Position numbers and translations under genes: made by a program. Below the pieces are notes generated by a model. The model saw nothing but the letters and a program-made list of their open reading frames with translations, was not told where the DNA came from and did no database searches. DNA of 64,000 nt from Acidovorax carolinensis (GTDB lineage Bacteria; Pseudomonadota; Gammaproteobacteria; Burkholderiales; Burkholderiaceae_C), in the NCBI RefSeq assembly GCF_002157145.1, contig NZ_CP021361.1, positions 4,058,626 through 4,122,625 on the forward strand, read 5' to 3'. This document shows, piece by piece, positions 8,339-18,032 of the stretch; position 1 is the first letter of the stretch; each line of letters begins with the position of its first letter.

Positions 8339-10185
8339 GGCGCGGTTTCCTGGGGGGGCGTGGGCGGGGCCAGCGGTAGCAGCAATTCAAACACCATGCC
8401 GGGGTCGCCCGCTGCACCGGCCGGGCGGGCCTGCAGTGCGCCGCCATGCGTCTCGGCAATGCCGCGGCAGATGGCCAGGCCCAGGCCCAGGCCGTCGGGG
8501 CGGGTGGTGTAGAAGGGCTCGAACAGGCGTGCGCGCGCGGCCTCGCTCAGGGGATCGCCCTGGTCTTGCACGGCGATCGCCAGATGGTCGCCCTGGCGTT
8601 CGATGTGGATGGTGATGGGGGCGTCGGCGCGGCCTGCGGCCCGGTGGGCGTCCAGCGCATTCTTGAGCAGGTTCAGCAGCACCTGCTGGATTTGCTGCGG
8701 GTCGCCCGGCACGCGCAGGTCCGCGCTGCCCGGCGCGCATTCCACGCGGATCGGCGGCGCCTGGCCCAGCAGGCCGCAAAACAGGGCCACCGCCTCGTGG
8801 GCCAGCACCACCGGGTCGCTGAGCGCGCGCACCGGCACCCGCTTGCGCGCCAGCGCGCGAATGCTCTCGATGACCCGCGTGGCGCGCTCGGTTTCCTGGC
8901 CGATGTCCTGCAGCGCCACGGCCAGCGCGTCCGGCGCGAGCTGGCCGCGCGCGGCGCGCCGCTGCACGCTGGCGGCATAGTTGGCAATGGTGGCCAGCGG
9001 GTGGCTGAGCTCGTGCGCCAGCGTGGCCGACAGCTCCCCCAGGATGGACAGGCGCGAAAGGTGGTCCATGGCCTCCTGGCCCTGCGCAATCTGCTGTGCC
9101 AGGCGCTCGCGCTCGCGCAGGCTGCGCGAGAGTTCGGACGTGCGGCGCTTGACCAGCAGCTCCACATGCAGCATGTAGGCCGCGCCCAGCAGCAGCACGG
9201 CCAGCGTGCCCGCCAGCAGATACCAGTAGCGGCCCAGCAGCGCCTGCGGGCGCGTGTCGCGCAAAAACGCATAGGGCTCGACCTGCAGCGCGCGCAGCAC
9301 CTCGTGCACGCGCTGGTAGTCGGCCGGCACCGACCAGCGGCCGCCCTGGGCATCGGTGGGCTGGGTCAGCAGGGCCAGCAGCACGGTGCGGGCCAGCTCG
9401 GGCGGCGTGCTGGCCAGTGCGGCAAAAGCCCAGCCGGGGTACAGCGGCGTGGACGACCGGCAGGGCGCCGGCGCATCGGGCCGCGCGCCCACCACCACCA
9501 GCGCGCCGGGGGGCACGCGGCCGGTGCGCTCCAGCTGCTCCAGCACGCAGGTGCGCAGAATGCCCGCATCGGCCCGGCCCGCCAGCACCGCATCGGCCAC
9601 GCGCTGCATCGGAAAACCGGTGAACACCCGCTGCACCGCACCGGCCTCGGCGTCCAGGCCGCTTTGCAGCCATTCGTGCGCCACCAACTGGTAGCCGCCA
9701 AACGCATCTTCGGCCACCGCCGCCACGCGCTGCCCGCGCAGGGCGTCGAGCGAGGCGGCCACTGGCGTGCCCGCCCGCACCACCACGGCCGAGCCCACGG
9801 TGTGCGCGGGGTCGTCGCTTTCGGCCGTGGTCTGGGTGGCGATGCGCGTGGCGCCATGGCGCGCCTCCAGCCGCACGTAGTGTCCGGGGTTGGTCACCAC
9901 GAAATGCAGGGCCTGCTGCGCCAGCGCCGCTTCCAGCGCAACCGGGTCGAGCACTTGCAGCCGCACGCTGTGCCCCGGCAGCGCGCGCGCCAGCCCGTCG
10001 GCCAGGGGCTGCCACAGGCGCTGGGTGTCTTCGCCGTCGAGCACGGCGAGCACGCCGATGGTGATGCGGGCCGGTGCTGCAGCGGGCACGGCCTCGGCCC
10101 CGGCCAGCGGCACCGCCATCAGGCAGGCCGCCGCCAGCCCGCGCCATGCCGCGCGGGCGCATCGGAAGGGGGTGGGCCTGCGCAT
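8335..10185 (-). CDS. TtrS-like sensor histidine kinase with PhnD-type periplasmic domain
   Basis: A 616-residue sensor kinase. A signal peptide (residues 1-30) leads to a periplasmic phosphate/phosphonate-binding-like domain (about 40-310), a transmembrane helix (about 321-341), a dimerisation helix with phosphoacceptor His in LSATLAHELSHPLATIANYA, and a catalytic ATPase domain with LLNLLKNALDA and GLGLGLAICRGI. A PhnD-like sensor on a kinase with a FixJ-type partner is the architecture of tetrathionate sensors (TtrS). The TsdA-like gene next door makes or consumes tetrathionate, so a thiosulfate/tetrathionate signal is likely, but the ligand is inferred. Confidence 0.85.
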   Translation of the reverse strand: MRRPTPFRCARAAWRGLAAACLMAVPLAGAEAVPAAAPARITIGVLAVLDGEDTQRLWQPLADGLARALPGHSVRLQVLDPVALEAALAQQALHFVVTNPGHYVRLEARHGATRIATQTTAESDDPAHTVGSAVVVRAGTPVAASLDALRGQRVAAVAEDAFGGYQLVAHEWLQSGLDAEAGAVQRVFTGFPMQRVADAVLAGRADAGILRTCVLEQLERTGRVPPGALVVVGARPDAPAPCRSSTPLYPGWAFAALASTPPELARTVLLALLTQPTDAQGGRWSVPADYQRVHEVLRALQVEPYAFLRDTRPQALLGRYWYLLAGTLAVLLLGAAYMLHVELLVKRRTSELSRSLRERERLAQQIAQGQEAMDHLSRLSILGELSATLAHELSHPLATIANYAASVQRRAARGQLAPDALAVALQDIGQETERATRVIESIRALARKRVPVRALSDPVVLAHEAVALFCGLLGQAPPIRVECAPGSADLRVPGDPQQIQQVLLNLLKNALDAHRAAGRADAPITIHIERQGDHLAIAVQDQGDPLSEAARARLFEPFYTTRPDGLGLGLAICRGIAETHGGALQARPAGAAGDPGMVFELLLPLAPPTPPQETAP

Positions 10186-10214
10186 GGGCGAATTGTAAGC
10201 AACGCAAGCGCCCC

Positions 10215-10285
10215 GGTTTTGAGGTCAAAACAGGTTGAATCGCTTACAAGAATTGCGTTAACAGCTATTGTTTCAATAGCAAATC
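10215..10285 (+). repeat. Dispersed palindromic repeat, copy 4 (degenerate)
   Basis: Contains CGCTTACAAGAATTGCGTTA then CAGCTATTGTTTCAATAGCA; the inner palindrome has decayed but the right arm matches the other copies. It lies upstream of the transaminase gene. Confidence 0.6.
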
Positions 10286-10319
10286 AGGTGCCATTCATGC
10301 GCGGCGGGACCGATCAATG

Positions 10320-10337
10320 CTTGCATAAATTCGCAAG
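10320..10337. promoter_or_regulatory. Operator-like inverted repeat 1 upstream of the transaminase
   Basis: Perfect inverted repeat CTTGC-N8-GCAAG about 100 bp before the transaminase start. Half-sites and spacing suit a dimeric regulator; no candidate regulator is adjacent. Confidence 0.45.
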
Positions 10338-10348
10338 TGAACATTGAT

Positions 10349-10367
10349 ATTGCTTTCTTTGAGCAAT
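10349..10367. promoter_or_regulatory. Operator-like inverted repeat 2 upstream of the transaminase
   Basis: Perfect inverted repeat ATTGCT-N7-AGCAAT, sharing the TTGC/GCAA half-site with the repeat at 10320. The two centres are about 29 bp apart, roughly three helical turns, suggesting a pair of sites for one regulator. Confidence 0.45.
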
Positions 10368-10434
10368 TGGAAACCGGGGCAACAATGGCGGCTCAGTGCC
10401 CCGGCTGGGGCCCCATCTGCATCGGAGAGACCCC

Positions 10435-11793
10435 ATGAGCTTTGCCCCCATCGACACCCCCGCCGCTGGCGCTGCACCCCGCATGGACGCCGAGTGGCTC
10501 GACGCGCACTGGATGCCGTACACGGCCAACCGCCAGTTCAAGGCCCATCCCCGCATGATCGTGGAGGCCAGCGGCGCGTATTTCACCGACAGCGAAGGCC
10601 GCAAGATTTTTGACGGGCTCTCGGGCCTGTGGTGTTCGGGTCTGGGCCACGGCCGCCGCGAGATCGCCGAGGCCATCGGCAAGCAGGCGATGAAGCTCGA
10701 CTACGCCCCCGCCTTCCAGTTTGGCCACCCGCTGTCGTTCGAGCTGGCCAACCGCGTGAAGGAACTGACGCCTGCCGGGCTCGACTATGTGTTCTTCACC
10801 GGCTCGGGGTCTGAATCGGCCGACACCTCGCTCAAGATGGCCCGCGCCTATTGGCGCGCCAAGGGCCAGGGCACCAAGACGCGCCTGATCGGCCGCGAAA
10901 AGGGCTACCACGGCGTGAACTTTGGCGGCATCTCGGTGGGCGGCATCGTGGCCAACCGCAAGCTGTTCGGCCAGGGCGTGGAGGCCGACCACCTGCCCCA
11001 CACCCAGCCGCCGGCGGGCTCGTTCCACAAGGGCATGCCGCCCACGGGCAAGGAGCTGGCCGACCGCCTGCTCGACGTGATTGCACTGCACGACGCCTCG
11101 AACATTGCCGCCGTGATCGTGGAGCCATTTTCGGGTTCGGCCGGCGTGGTGATCCCGCCCGTGGGCTACCTGCAGCGCCTGCGCGAGATCTGCACGCAGA
11201 ACAACATCCTGCTGATTTTTGACGAAGTGATCAGCGGCTTTGGCCGCTCGGGCGCGTTCACCGGCGCCGAGGCTTTTGGCGTGACACCTGACATCCTGAA
11301 CTTTGCCAAGCAGGTCACCAACGGCGCGCAGCCGCTGGGCGGCGTGGTGGCCAGCAAGGAGATCTACGACACCTTCATGGCGGCGGGCGGCCCCGAGTAC
11401 ATGCTCGAATTTCCGCACGGCTACACCTACTCGGCCCACCCCGTGGCCTGCGCGGCGGGCATCGCGGCGCTCGACATCCTGCAAAAGGAAGACATGATCG
11501 GCCGCGTCAACGCCCTGGCGCCGTACTTCGAGCAGGCCGTGCACAGCCTCAAGGGCGCCAGGCATGTGGCCGACATCCGCAACTTCGGCCTGGCCGCCGG
11601 CTTCACCATTGCGCCGCTGCCCGGCGAGCCCGCCCGCCGCCCGTACGAGATTGCGATGAACTGCTGGAAGAAGGGCTTTTACGTGCGCTACGGTGGCGAC
11701 ACCATCCAGCTGGCACCGCCGTTCATCAGTGAAAAGGCCGAAATCGACCGCCTGATCAATGCACTGGGTGACGCGCTGGCGGAAACAGCGTAA
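10435..11793 (+). CDS. Omega-amino acid:pyruvate aminotransferase (beta-alanine:pyruvate type)
   Basis: A 452-residue class-III PLP-dependent aminotransferase that moves the terminal amino group of beta-alanine or related amines to pyruvate. ATG 10435 has a GGAGAG site. Recognisable are the substrate strand LDAHWMPYTANRQFK, FFTGSGSESADTSLKMARAY, cofactor-binding DEVISGFGRSG and the Schiff-base lysine in FAKQVTNGAQPLGGV. Length and motifs match the beta-alanine:pyruvate / omega-amino-acid group rather than GabT or ArgD. Two inverted repeats upstream suggest dedicated control. Confidence 0.88.
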   Translation: MSFAPIDTPAAGAAPRMDAEWLDAHWMPYTANRQFKAHPRMIVEASGAYFTDSEGRKIFDGLSGLWCSGLGHGRREIAEAIGKQAMKLDYAPAFQFGHPLSFELANRVKELTPAGLDYVFFTGSGSESADTSLKMARAYWRAKGQGTKTRLIGREKGYHGVNFGGISVGGIVANRKLFGQGVEADHLPHTQPPAGSFHKGMPPTGKELADRLLDVIALHDASNIAAVIVEPFSGSAGVVIPPVGYLQRLREICTQNNILLIFDEVISGFGRSGAFTGAEAFGVTPDILNFAKQVTNGAQPLGGVVASKEIYDTFMAAGGPEYMLEFPHGYTYSAHPVACAAGIAALDILQKEDMIGRVNALAPYFEQAVHSLKGARHVADIRNFGLAAGFTIAPLPGEPARRPYEIAMNCWKKGFYVRYGGDTIQLAPPFISEKAEIDRLINALGDALAETA

Positions 11794-11825
11794 GGGACAC
11801 CAGCCGAGGCTCTGCACAATACGCT

Positions 11826-11868
11826 GCATTTTTAATAGCATTTAGCGCTTTACCCATAAGCGCTGGAT
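11826..11868 (+). repeat. Dispersed palindromic repeat, copy 5
   Basis: TTTTTAATAGCATTTAGCGC then TTTACCCATAAGCGCTGGAT. It lies in the 315-bp gap (11794-12108) between the transaminase and malic enzyme genes; in the rest of that gap I see only a possible -10 (TACAAT at 12020). Confidence 0.65.
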
Positions 11869-12108
11869 GCTCGTTTCATGGGCCTTCCTGCTTCACAGCG
11901 CATGGCTTGCACCGGCGCCAGGAGCGGTGCACGGCACAGCGCCGCTTCGATCCTTTCGCGAACAAGTGTTTCAACCAGGCAAGCACCTTGGCGGTCCAGG
12001 GTTTTCACGGGACGAAGCCTACAATGCACCTCCCCCTTACAAGCTGACGGCCCGCCCCGAGCAGATCCACCGCGGACCCCAGCACTTTCTGAAAGCTGGA
12101 GACGCTTG

Positions 12109-14433
12109 ATGCCCGAGAACACCACGGCCGACAACAACAACAACAACCTTCCCGACAAGCGCGCCCTGCTGCGCAAGGCTGCTCTCGAATACCACGAGTT
12201 TCCCAAACCCGGCAAGATTGCGATTGCCGCGACCAAGCAGATGGTCAACCAGCACGATCTGGCGCTGGCCTATTCGCCCGGTGTGGCCGCACCGTGTGAA
12301 GAGATCGTCAAAGACCCCAACGCCGCCTTCAAATACACCAGCCGGGGCAACCTGGTGGGCGTGGTGACCAACGGCACCGCCGTGCTGGGCCTGGGCGACA
12401 TCGGCCCGCTGGCCGGCAAGCCGGTGATGGAAGGCAAGGCCGTCCTGTTCAAGAAGTTCTCGGGCATCGATGTGTTCGACATCGAGATCAACGAGAAAGA
12501 CCCCGAAAAGCTGGTCGAGATCATCGCCAGCCTGGAGCCGACTTTTGGCGGCATCAACCTCGAAGACATCAAGGCGCCCGACTGCTTTTATATCGAGCGC
12601 AAGCTGCGCGAGCGCATGAAGATCCCGGTCTTTCACGACGACCAGCACGGCACGGCCATCACCGTGGGCGCGGCCATCCTCAACGGCCTCAAAGTGGCGG
12701 GCAAGGACCTGAAAAAAATCAAGCTCGTCACCTCGGGTGCGGGCGCTGCCGCACTGGCCTGCCTGGGCCTCTTGGTCAAGCTGGGCATTCCGCGCGAGAA
12801 CATCTGGGTGACCGACCTGGCGGGCGTGGTCTATGAAGGCCGCACCGAGCTGATGGACGAGGACAAGGTCCAGTTCGCGCAAAAAACGTCGGCCCGTACG
12901 CTGGGCGAAGTGATCGCGGATGCCGATGTGTTTCTGGGTCTGTCGGCCGGCGGCGTGCTCAAGAAGGACATGGTGGCCAGGATGGCCGCCCGCCCGCTGA
13001 TTTTTGCCCTGGCCAACCCCAACCCCGAAATCCAGCCCGAAGACGTGAAGGCCGTGCGCGATGACGCCATCATGGCGACGGGTCGCTCGGACTTCCCCAA
13101 CCAGGTCAACAACGTCCTGTGCTTCCCCTACATCTTCCGGGGCGCGCTTGACTGCGGCGCCACCACCATCACGATGGAGATGGAAATCGCCGCCGTGCAC
13201 GCCATCGCCGAGCTGGCCCAGGCCGAGCAGAGCGAAGTGGTGGCGGCGGCCTATGTGGGCGAGCCGCTGGCGTTTGGCCCGGAATACCTGATTCCCAAGC
13301 CGTTCGATCCGCGCCTGATGATGATGATTGCGCCGGCCGTGGCCCAGGCCGCGGCCGACAGCGGCGTGGCGCTGCGCCCGATCGCCGACATGGACGCCTA
13401 CCGCGACCATCTGCAGACCTTCGTGTATGCCTCGGGCACCACCATGAAGCCCATCTTCACCGCTGCCAAGGCCGCCACCAAAAAGCGCGTGGCCTATGCC
13501 GAGGGCGAGGAAGAGCGCGTGCTGCGCGCCGCGCAGATCGTGGTGGACGAAAAAATCGCGCGCCCCACGCTGATCGGCCGCCCGGCCATCATTGCGCAGC
13601 GCATCGAGAAGTTTGGCCTGCGCCTGAAGGAGGGTCAGGACTACGACATCGTCAACGTCGAGCAGGACCACCGCTACCGCGACTTCTGGCAGACCTACCA
13701 CCGCATGACGGAGCGCAAGGGCGTGACCGCCCCGATCGCCAAGATCGAGATGCGCCGGCGCCTGTCGCTGATTGGCGCCATGCTGCTGCACAAGGGCGAG
13801 GTGGATGGCCTGATCGCGGGTACCTGGGGCCACACGGCGCACCACCTCAATTACATCGACCAGGTGATCGGTAAGCGCCCCGGCGTGAACACCTTTGCCT
13901 GCATGAACGGCCTGTTGCTGCCCGACCGCCAGGTGTTTCTGGTAGACACCCACGTCAACTACGACCCCACGGCCGAGCAATTGTCGGAAATCACCATGAT
14001 GGCGGCCGAGGAAATGCTGCGCTTTGGCATCAAGCCCAAGGCGGCCCTGCTGTCGCACTCCAACTTTGGCTCCAGCGACCAGCCCAGCGCCGTGAAGATG
14101 CGCCAGACGCTGGAGCTGTTGCGCGTGCAGGCGCCCTGGCTCGAAGTGGACGGCGAAATGCACGGCGACGTGGCCCTGGACGGCAAGGCGCGCGCCGCGC
14201 TCATGCCCCACAGCAGCCTCACGGGCGATGCCAACCTGCTGGTGCTGCCCAACATCGACGCCGCCAACATTTCCTACAACCTGCTCAAGACGGCAGCAGG
14301 CGGCAACATCGCCATTGGCCCGGTGCTGCTGGGGGCCGCGCAGCCGGTGCACATCCTCACCCCCAGCACCACCGTGCGGCGCATTGTCAATATGACAGCC
14401 ATTACCGTGGCCGATGCCAGCGCAGCACGATAA
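12109..14433 (+). CDS. maeB: NADP-dependent malic enzyme, MaeB type
   Basis: A 774-residue two-domain enzyme converting malate to pyruvate and CO2 with NADP reduction. The malic domain (about 1-430) contains [34 protein letters not shown], the nucleotide-binding [16 protein letters not shown] and [12 protein letters not shown]-terminal phosphotransacetylase-like regulatory domain (about 450-774) ends in the PTA signature region. Length is close to E. coli MaeB (759). ATG 12109 ([10 protein letters not shown]) has GGAG upstream. A good terminator follows at 14484. Confidence 0.93.
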   Translation: MPENTTADNNNNNLPDKRALLRKAALEYHEFPKPGKIAIAATKQMVNQHDLALAYSPGVAAPCEEIVKDPNAAFKYTSRGNLVGVVTNGTAVLGLGDIGPLAGKPVMEGKAVLFKKFSGIDVFDIEINEKDPEKLVEIIASLEPTFGGINLEDIKAPDCFYIERKLRERMKIPVFHDDQHGTAITVGAAILNGLKVAGKDLKKIKLVTSGAGAAALACLGLLVKLGIPRENIWVTDLAGVVYEGRTELMDEDKVQFAQKTSARTLGEVIADADVFLGLSAGGVLKKDMVARMAARPLIFALANPNPEIQPEDVKAVRDDAIMATGRSDFPNQVNNVLCFPYIFRGALDCGATTITMEMEIAAVHAIAELAQAEQSEVVAAAYVGEPLAFGPEYLIPKPFDPRLMMMIAPAVAQAAADSGVALRPIADMDAYRDHLQTFVYASGTTMKPIFTAAKAATKKRVAYAEGEEERVLRAAQIVVDEKIARPTLIGRPAIIAQRIEKFGLRLKEGQDYDIVNVEQDHRYRDFWQTYHRMTERKGVTAPIAKIEMRRRLSLIGAMLLHKGEVDGLIAGTWGHTAHHLNYIDQVIGKRPGVNTFACMNGLLLPDRQVFLVDTHVNYDPTAEQLSEITMMAAEEMLRFGIKPKAALLSHSNFGSSDQPSAVKMRQTLELLRVQAPWLEVDGEMHGDVALDGKARAALMPHSSLTGDANLLVLPNIDAANISYNLLKTAAGGNIAIGPVLLGAAQPVHILTPSTTVRRIVNMTAITVADASAAR

Positions 14434-14483
14434 GCCTTCAACAAATAGCGTGCACTAACTCAGGTGCACACGCAAAACCCATG

Positions 14484-14520
14484 GCGCCTGCCCAATCTTT
14501 GTGCAGGCGCTTGCTTTTTG
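14484..14520 (+). terminator. Intrinsic terminator of maeB
   Basis: Stem GCGCCTGC / GCAGGCGC (14484-14510 including the loop) followed by TTGCTTTTT. Confidence 0.85.
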
Positions 14521-14588
14521 GGGGGCTTTCAGCGACACTAGCCCGTTGAAATTTCGGGTTAACCCGTAGTTTCTGAAAGGTGTCGTTG

Positions 14589-14996
14589 ATGCTCAAGGCT
14601 GTAGCCGCCCAGGTGCGAAAAGCAGGGGTTTTGTGTGTTGTGGGTGTTGCGTTGGTCCTGGGCCCGGTTGCCGGACATGCCCGGAAATCCCCGTCCTCCG
14701 ACGGTTCCATTGCTTCCATCGCCGTGGCAGAACTGCCCCCCCAGGGTCGTTCGACCTATGCGCTGATCCACGATGGCGGCCCTTTTCCGTTCGACAAGGA
14801 CGGAACGGTTTTTGGCAATCGTGAACGGATATTGCCGGCCCACCAGCGCGGCTATTACCGGGAATACACCGTCAAGACCCCCGGCGCGCGCAATCGAGGC
14901 GCCCGGCGCATTGTGTGTGGTGGCAAGCCCCGGTTGCCGGACGCCTGCTATTACACCAGCGACCACTACGCCAGTTTTCGCAAGATTGTCGAATGA
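14589..14996 (+). CDS. Secreted guanyl-preferring ribonuclease (RNase Sa/barnase family)
   Basis: A 135-residue microbial ribonuclease that cleaves RNA after guanine. ATG 14589 has AAAGG 8 nt upstream. A signal peptide (about 1-30, ...LGPVAGHA) precedes a mature domain closely resembling RNase Sa: VFGNRERILP, then the catalytic-Glu strand YYREYTVKTPGA, RGARRIV with the phosphate-binding arginines, and YYTSDHYASF with the catalytic His. All catalytic positions are present, so it should be active. The barstar-like inhibitor gene follows 137 bp downstream. Whether it is a nutritional or competitive toxin is not shown. Confidence 0.88.
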   Translation: MLKAVAAQVRKAGVLCVVGVALVLGPVAGHARKSPSSDGSIASIAVAELPPQGRSTYALIHDGGPFPFDKDGTVFGNRERILPAHQRGYYREYTVKTPGARNRGARRIVCGGKPRLPDACYYTSDHYASFRKIVE

Positions 14997-15133
14997 TGTC
15001 CGATGGATTGTCCGCCCGCGCCAGCCCGGGCAGCGGGCAGCGAGCCGCCTTGTTTTCCCGACCCGAATCCCGCATCCTGCGGTTTTGTGGTCAGCCAGAA
15101 GTTTTTGGACCTTATAAAGAAAGAGCAACGGAG

Positions 15134-15559
15134 ATGCAGACGCCCCTTCGTAAAGACCATGAAACGCCACTGCGTGGCGTGCGCACCAACATCGTGCAGT
15201 CCATTCGCGCCTTTCGCGTGCAGGATCTGCAAGATGCCGCTGCCTCCCTCGGTCACCATTTTTTGTATGCCAACCTGGCCCACGCCCAGTCCAAACAGGA
15301 TGTGCTGGACCTGATTGCAGCGCAGTTCACCTTTCCGTCGCATTTCGGCAAGAATTTCGACGCGCTCTACGACTGCATGACCGATCCCCTGCACAAATCG
15401 GGGCCGCAACCGGGCTTCATCGTGGTGCTGGAGCAGATTCCGGCCACCGGCAAGTTCGACAAGGAAGCACGCGAGCAGCTGCTGGACATCTTCCGTGACG
15501 CGGCAGACTTCTGGGGCGACCGCAAGATTCCCTTCCGCTGTTTCTATTCTTTTCTGTAG
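15134..15559 (+). CDS. Barstar-family ribonuclease inhibitor
   Basis: A 141-residue protein whose C-terminal 90 residues match barstar: LASLGHHF-like helix, FPSHFGKNFDALYDCMTDPL (the barnase-binding loop and helix with the conserved Asp residues), then FIVVLEQIP and the C-terminal strand. It should bind and block the preceding RNase in the cytoplasm. The N-terminus is about 45 residues longer than minimal barstar. Start ATG 15134 is chosen from homology; GGAG abuts the ATG too closely to be decisive. Confidence 0.85.
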   Translation: MQTPLRKDHETPLRGVRTNIVQSIRAFRVQDLQDAAASLGHHFLYANLAHAQSKQDVLDLIAAQFTFPSHFGKNFDALYDCMTDPLHKSGPQPGFIVVLEQIPATGKFDKEAREQLLDIFRDAADFWGDRKIPFRCFYSFL

Positions 15560-15747
15560 CCCGTTCTGCAACCACCAGCCAAGCAGAACGGGCGAACGAG
15601 GCTAAGGAAACGACCGCGGTCCAGGGCATCGCCATCGACCCGGAAACCGCCGAGAAGATGCCCACCGACAAACTGGTCGACATCTCTCCCCTGGCGCTGC
15701 GCATGAGCAGCCCGTTCAACGCGGGCTACTGGCTGACAGCCGCCTGA
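15560..15747 (+). pseudogene. Orphan C-terminal gene fragment, family not recognised
   Basis: A frame open from within the barstar gene to TGA 15745-15747 reads like real protein after the barstar stop: AIDPETAEKMPTDKLVDIS, PLALRMSSPFNAG and YWLTAA. It has no plausible start with a ribosome binding site and is followed by an intrinsic terminator. It looks like the 3' stub of a larger gene whose front was lost. I do not know the family. Confidence 0.5.
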
Positions 15748-15775
15748 GCGCGCGCAAGCCGTGTGCATGTGAATG

Positions 15776-15797
15776 GCCCGCCCTTGGCGGGCTTTTT
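15776..15797 (+). terminator. Intrinsic terminator
   Basis: Stem GCCCGCC / GGCGGGC (15776-15792) followed by TTTTTC; probably ends the RNase-barstar transcription unit. Confidence 0.8.
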
Positions 15798-15841
15798 CAT
15801 GAAAAAACCGACCCTGGCCCTTATGGAGCAAGCGCCAGGCG

Positions 15842-16612
15842 CTATGCTTTTTGATCCAGTGCGAGGGCCAGCGCCACATATTCGTGCACCGGCACTTCTT
15901 CTGCGCGGCGCTGGGTGTCGAAGTGGCCGGCAAAGCCCCGGCCTTCCAGCCAGCGGCCCAGGGTGTGGCGCAGCAGCTTGCGGCGCTGGCTGAATGCCAC
16001 CTGGACCAGTTCGGACAGCAATGCCGGGCGCACCGCCGTGGGCGCGTCATGCGGCACCATGCGCACCACGGCGCTGTCCACGCGCGGCGGCGGATCAAAG
16101 CTCTCGGGCGGCACGAACAGCACGTTCTCCATCGCATAGCGCCACTGCAGCATCACGGACAGGCGCCCATAGTCGGAGGTGGCTGGCGGCGCCACCATGC
16201 GGTCTATCACCTCTTTTTGCAGCATGAAATGCTGGTCTTCGATCACCGACACATGCTCGAGCAGGTGGAACAGGATGGGCGTGGAGATGTTGTAGGGCAG
16301 GTTGCCGACCACCCGGATCCTGGGAACCTGCAGCGTGAGCGCCAGCTGCGTGAAATCGACCTTCAGCACGTCGGACTCGATGACATTGAGCTGTCCGTGC
16401 AGCCGCAGCCGCAAGGCCAGGTCCCGGTCCAGCTCGATCACCGTCAGGCGCCCCAGGCGCTCTACCAGGGGCTGGGTCAGCGCCGCCAGGCCGGGGCCGA
16501 TCTCCACCATGGGCTGGCCCGGCTGGGGCGCGATGGCGCCCACGATGGCTTCGATGATGCCGCCGTCCGACAGAAAATGCTGGCCAAAGCGCTTGCGCGG
16601 AATGTGTTTCAT
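15842..16612 (-). CDS. rsmA: 16S rRNA dimethyladenosine transferase
   Basis: RsmA/KsgA (256 residues) dimethylates two adjacent adenines in the 3' hairpin of 16S rRNA during 30S maturation. Start ATG 16612 gives the conserved [16 protein letters not shown]; the longer upstream frame is not homologous. SAM motif [15 protein letters not shown] (near residue 37), acidic motif [10 protein letters not shown] and catalytic motif IV NLPYNIS are present. It follows surA on the same strand, as in the common lptD-surA-(pdxA)-rsmA cluster, here without pdxA. Confidence 0.95.
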   Translation of the reverse strand: MKHIPRKRFGQHFLSDGGIIEAIVGAIAPQPGQPMVEIGPGLAALTQPLVERLGRLTVIELDRDLALRLRLHGQLNVIESDVLKVDFTQLALTLQVPRIRVVGNLPYNISTPILFHLLEHVSVIEDQHFMLQKEVIDRMVAPPATSDYGRLSVMLQWRYAMENVLFVPPESFDPPPRVDSAVVRMVPHDAPTAVRPALLSELVQVAFSQRRKLLRHTLGRWLEGRGFAGHFDTQRRAEEVPVHEYVALALALDQKA

Positions 16613-16625
16613 GCAGCGGCCCGCT

Positions 16626-18023
16626 TCACTGCGGCGCGTCGCGGTATTCGACGTAGGCCCGGCCGCGCAACTCCTGCACCCAGGTGGCAAAGGCTTCCTC
16701 GACCTTCTTCTCGCGCACCGTGTCACGTGCCATGTCGCGCTGCTCGCGCTGGGTAAGCTTGGCCTCGCGGCGCTCCACCAGTTGGATCAGGTGCACGCCA
16801 AAACGCGAAACCAGGGGCTCGCTGACCTCGCCCGGCTTGAGCGCGTTCATGGCCTGCTCGAATTCGGGCACATAGCGGCCCGGGTTGGCCCAGCCCAGAT
16901 CGCCGCCCTGCTTGGCGCTGCCATCCTGCGAATGCTCGCGCGCCAGCTCGGCAAAGTCTGCCTGGCCCGCCACGATGCGGCGCCGGTAGTCGGCCAGCCG
17001 CGCTGCGGCAGCGCTCTCCGTCAGCTGGGGGCCGGTGCGCAGCAGGATATGCCGTGCATGGCTCTGCGTCACCAGGGTGGGCACACCCGCAGTGGTCTTG
17101 TCCGCCACCTTGAGCACATGAAAACCTGCCGCAGACCGCACGGGCCCGGCAATGCCGCCCACCGGCAGCTGCGCCGTGGCGCTGACAAACAGCTCGGGAT
17201 AGCGCTCGGCCGGGCGCATGCCCAGCAGCCCGCCCGCCGTCTTGGCCTCGGCAGCGTCCGAGAACTCGCCAGCCACGGTCGCGAAATCCTCGCCGGCACG
17301 CACCTTGTCCGCGGCGCGCTGGGCGCGGGCCTGGCGCTCGGCCACCTGGGCGGGGCTGGCGTTTTCGGGCACCGCCACCAGAATATGGCCCAGGTTGATC
17401 TCCTGCTTGGAGGCGTCGGCCCCCGACTGCTGTTCGCGCAGGTACTGGTCCACGTCGAGATCGCTCACGCGCACCCGGGACTGCACGTCGCGCTCGCGCA
17501 GGCGTTGCAGCAGCATCTGGTTGCGCAATTCTTCGCGAAAACGTTCCTTGCTGATGCCGTCAGCGGCCAGCCGGCGGTGCATTTCTGCCACGCTGACGCT
17601 GTTTTGCTTGGCCACGCCCTCCTCGGCCTGGCCCACGGCAAAGTCGTCCACGCGAATCCCTCCTTCACGGGCCAGCTGCAGCTGGATCTTTTCCACGATC
17701 AGTCGCTCCAGCACCTCGCGGGCCAGCAGGTCGCCGGGCGGCAGGGCAACGCCCTGCTGGGCCATCTGCTGTGCAATGCGGGCCGCGCGGGTCCGCACCT
17801 CGTTGTTGGTGACGGGTTCCGAATTGACCACCGCCACGATGAAATCGGCTTGCCGCAGTGCCGCGCTTGCACCGGGCGCGGGCAGGGTGAAGGAAGGCGC
17901 GGCAGGCGCCGTGCGAAGGCCCGCTCCCGCAGCCCCCGAGGGGCGCAGGCCCTGCGCCGCGGCGCCGGAGGTCACGAAAGAAGCCAGGCACGCCAGGCCC
18001 AAAGCAATTGCACGGTGGTTCAT
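16626..18023 (-). CDS. surA: Periplasmic peptidyl-prolyl isomerase/chaperone SurA
   Basis: A 465-residue chaperone for outer-membrane proteins. A signal peptide (1-23, ...SGAAAQG) is followed by the SurA N-terminal chaperone domain (about 58-180) and two parvulin domains (about 210-315 and 325-430; [16 protein letters not shown] marks the second). It ends 13 bp before rsmA and begins 9 bp after lptD, so lptD-surA-rsmA is one operon. LptD is itself a SurA client, which fits the pairing. Confidence 0.95.
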   Translation of the reverse strand: MNHRAIALGLACLASFVTSGAAAQGLRPSGAAGAGLRTAPAAPSFTLPAPGASAALRQADFIVAVVNSEPVTNNEVRTRAARIAQQMAQQGVALPPGDLLAREVLERLIVEKIQLQLAREGGIRVDDFAVGQAEEGVAKQNSVSVAEMHRRLAADGISKERFREELRNQMLLQRLRERDVQSRVRVSDLDVDQYLREQQSGADASKQEINLGHILVAVPENASPAQVAERQARAQRAADKVRAGEDFATVAGEFSDAAEAKTAGGLLGMRPAERYPELFVSATAQLPVGGIAGPVRSAAGFHVLKVADKTTAGVPTLVTQSHARHILLRTGPQLTESAAAARLADYRRRIVAGQADFAELAREHSQDGSAKQGGDLGWANPGRYVPEFEQAMNALKPGEVSEPLVSRFGVHLIQLVERREAKLTQREQRDMARDTVREKKVEEAFATWVQELRGRAYVEYRDAPQ

Positions 18024-18032
18024 GGTGTCAGG

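Noticed and set aside
11867..12109. 80-codon ORF ending TGATG at the maeB start
   Set aside because: No ribosome binding site, overlaps a dispersed repeat and shows no recognisable protein character; probably maeB leader.
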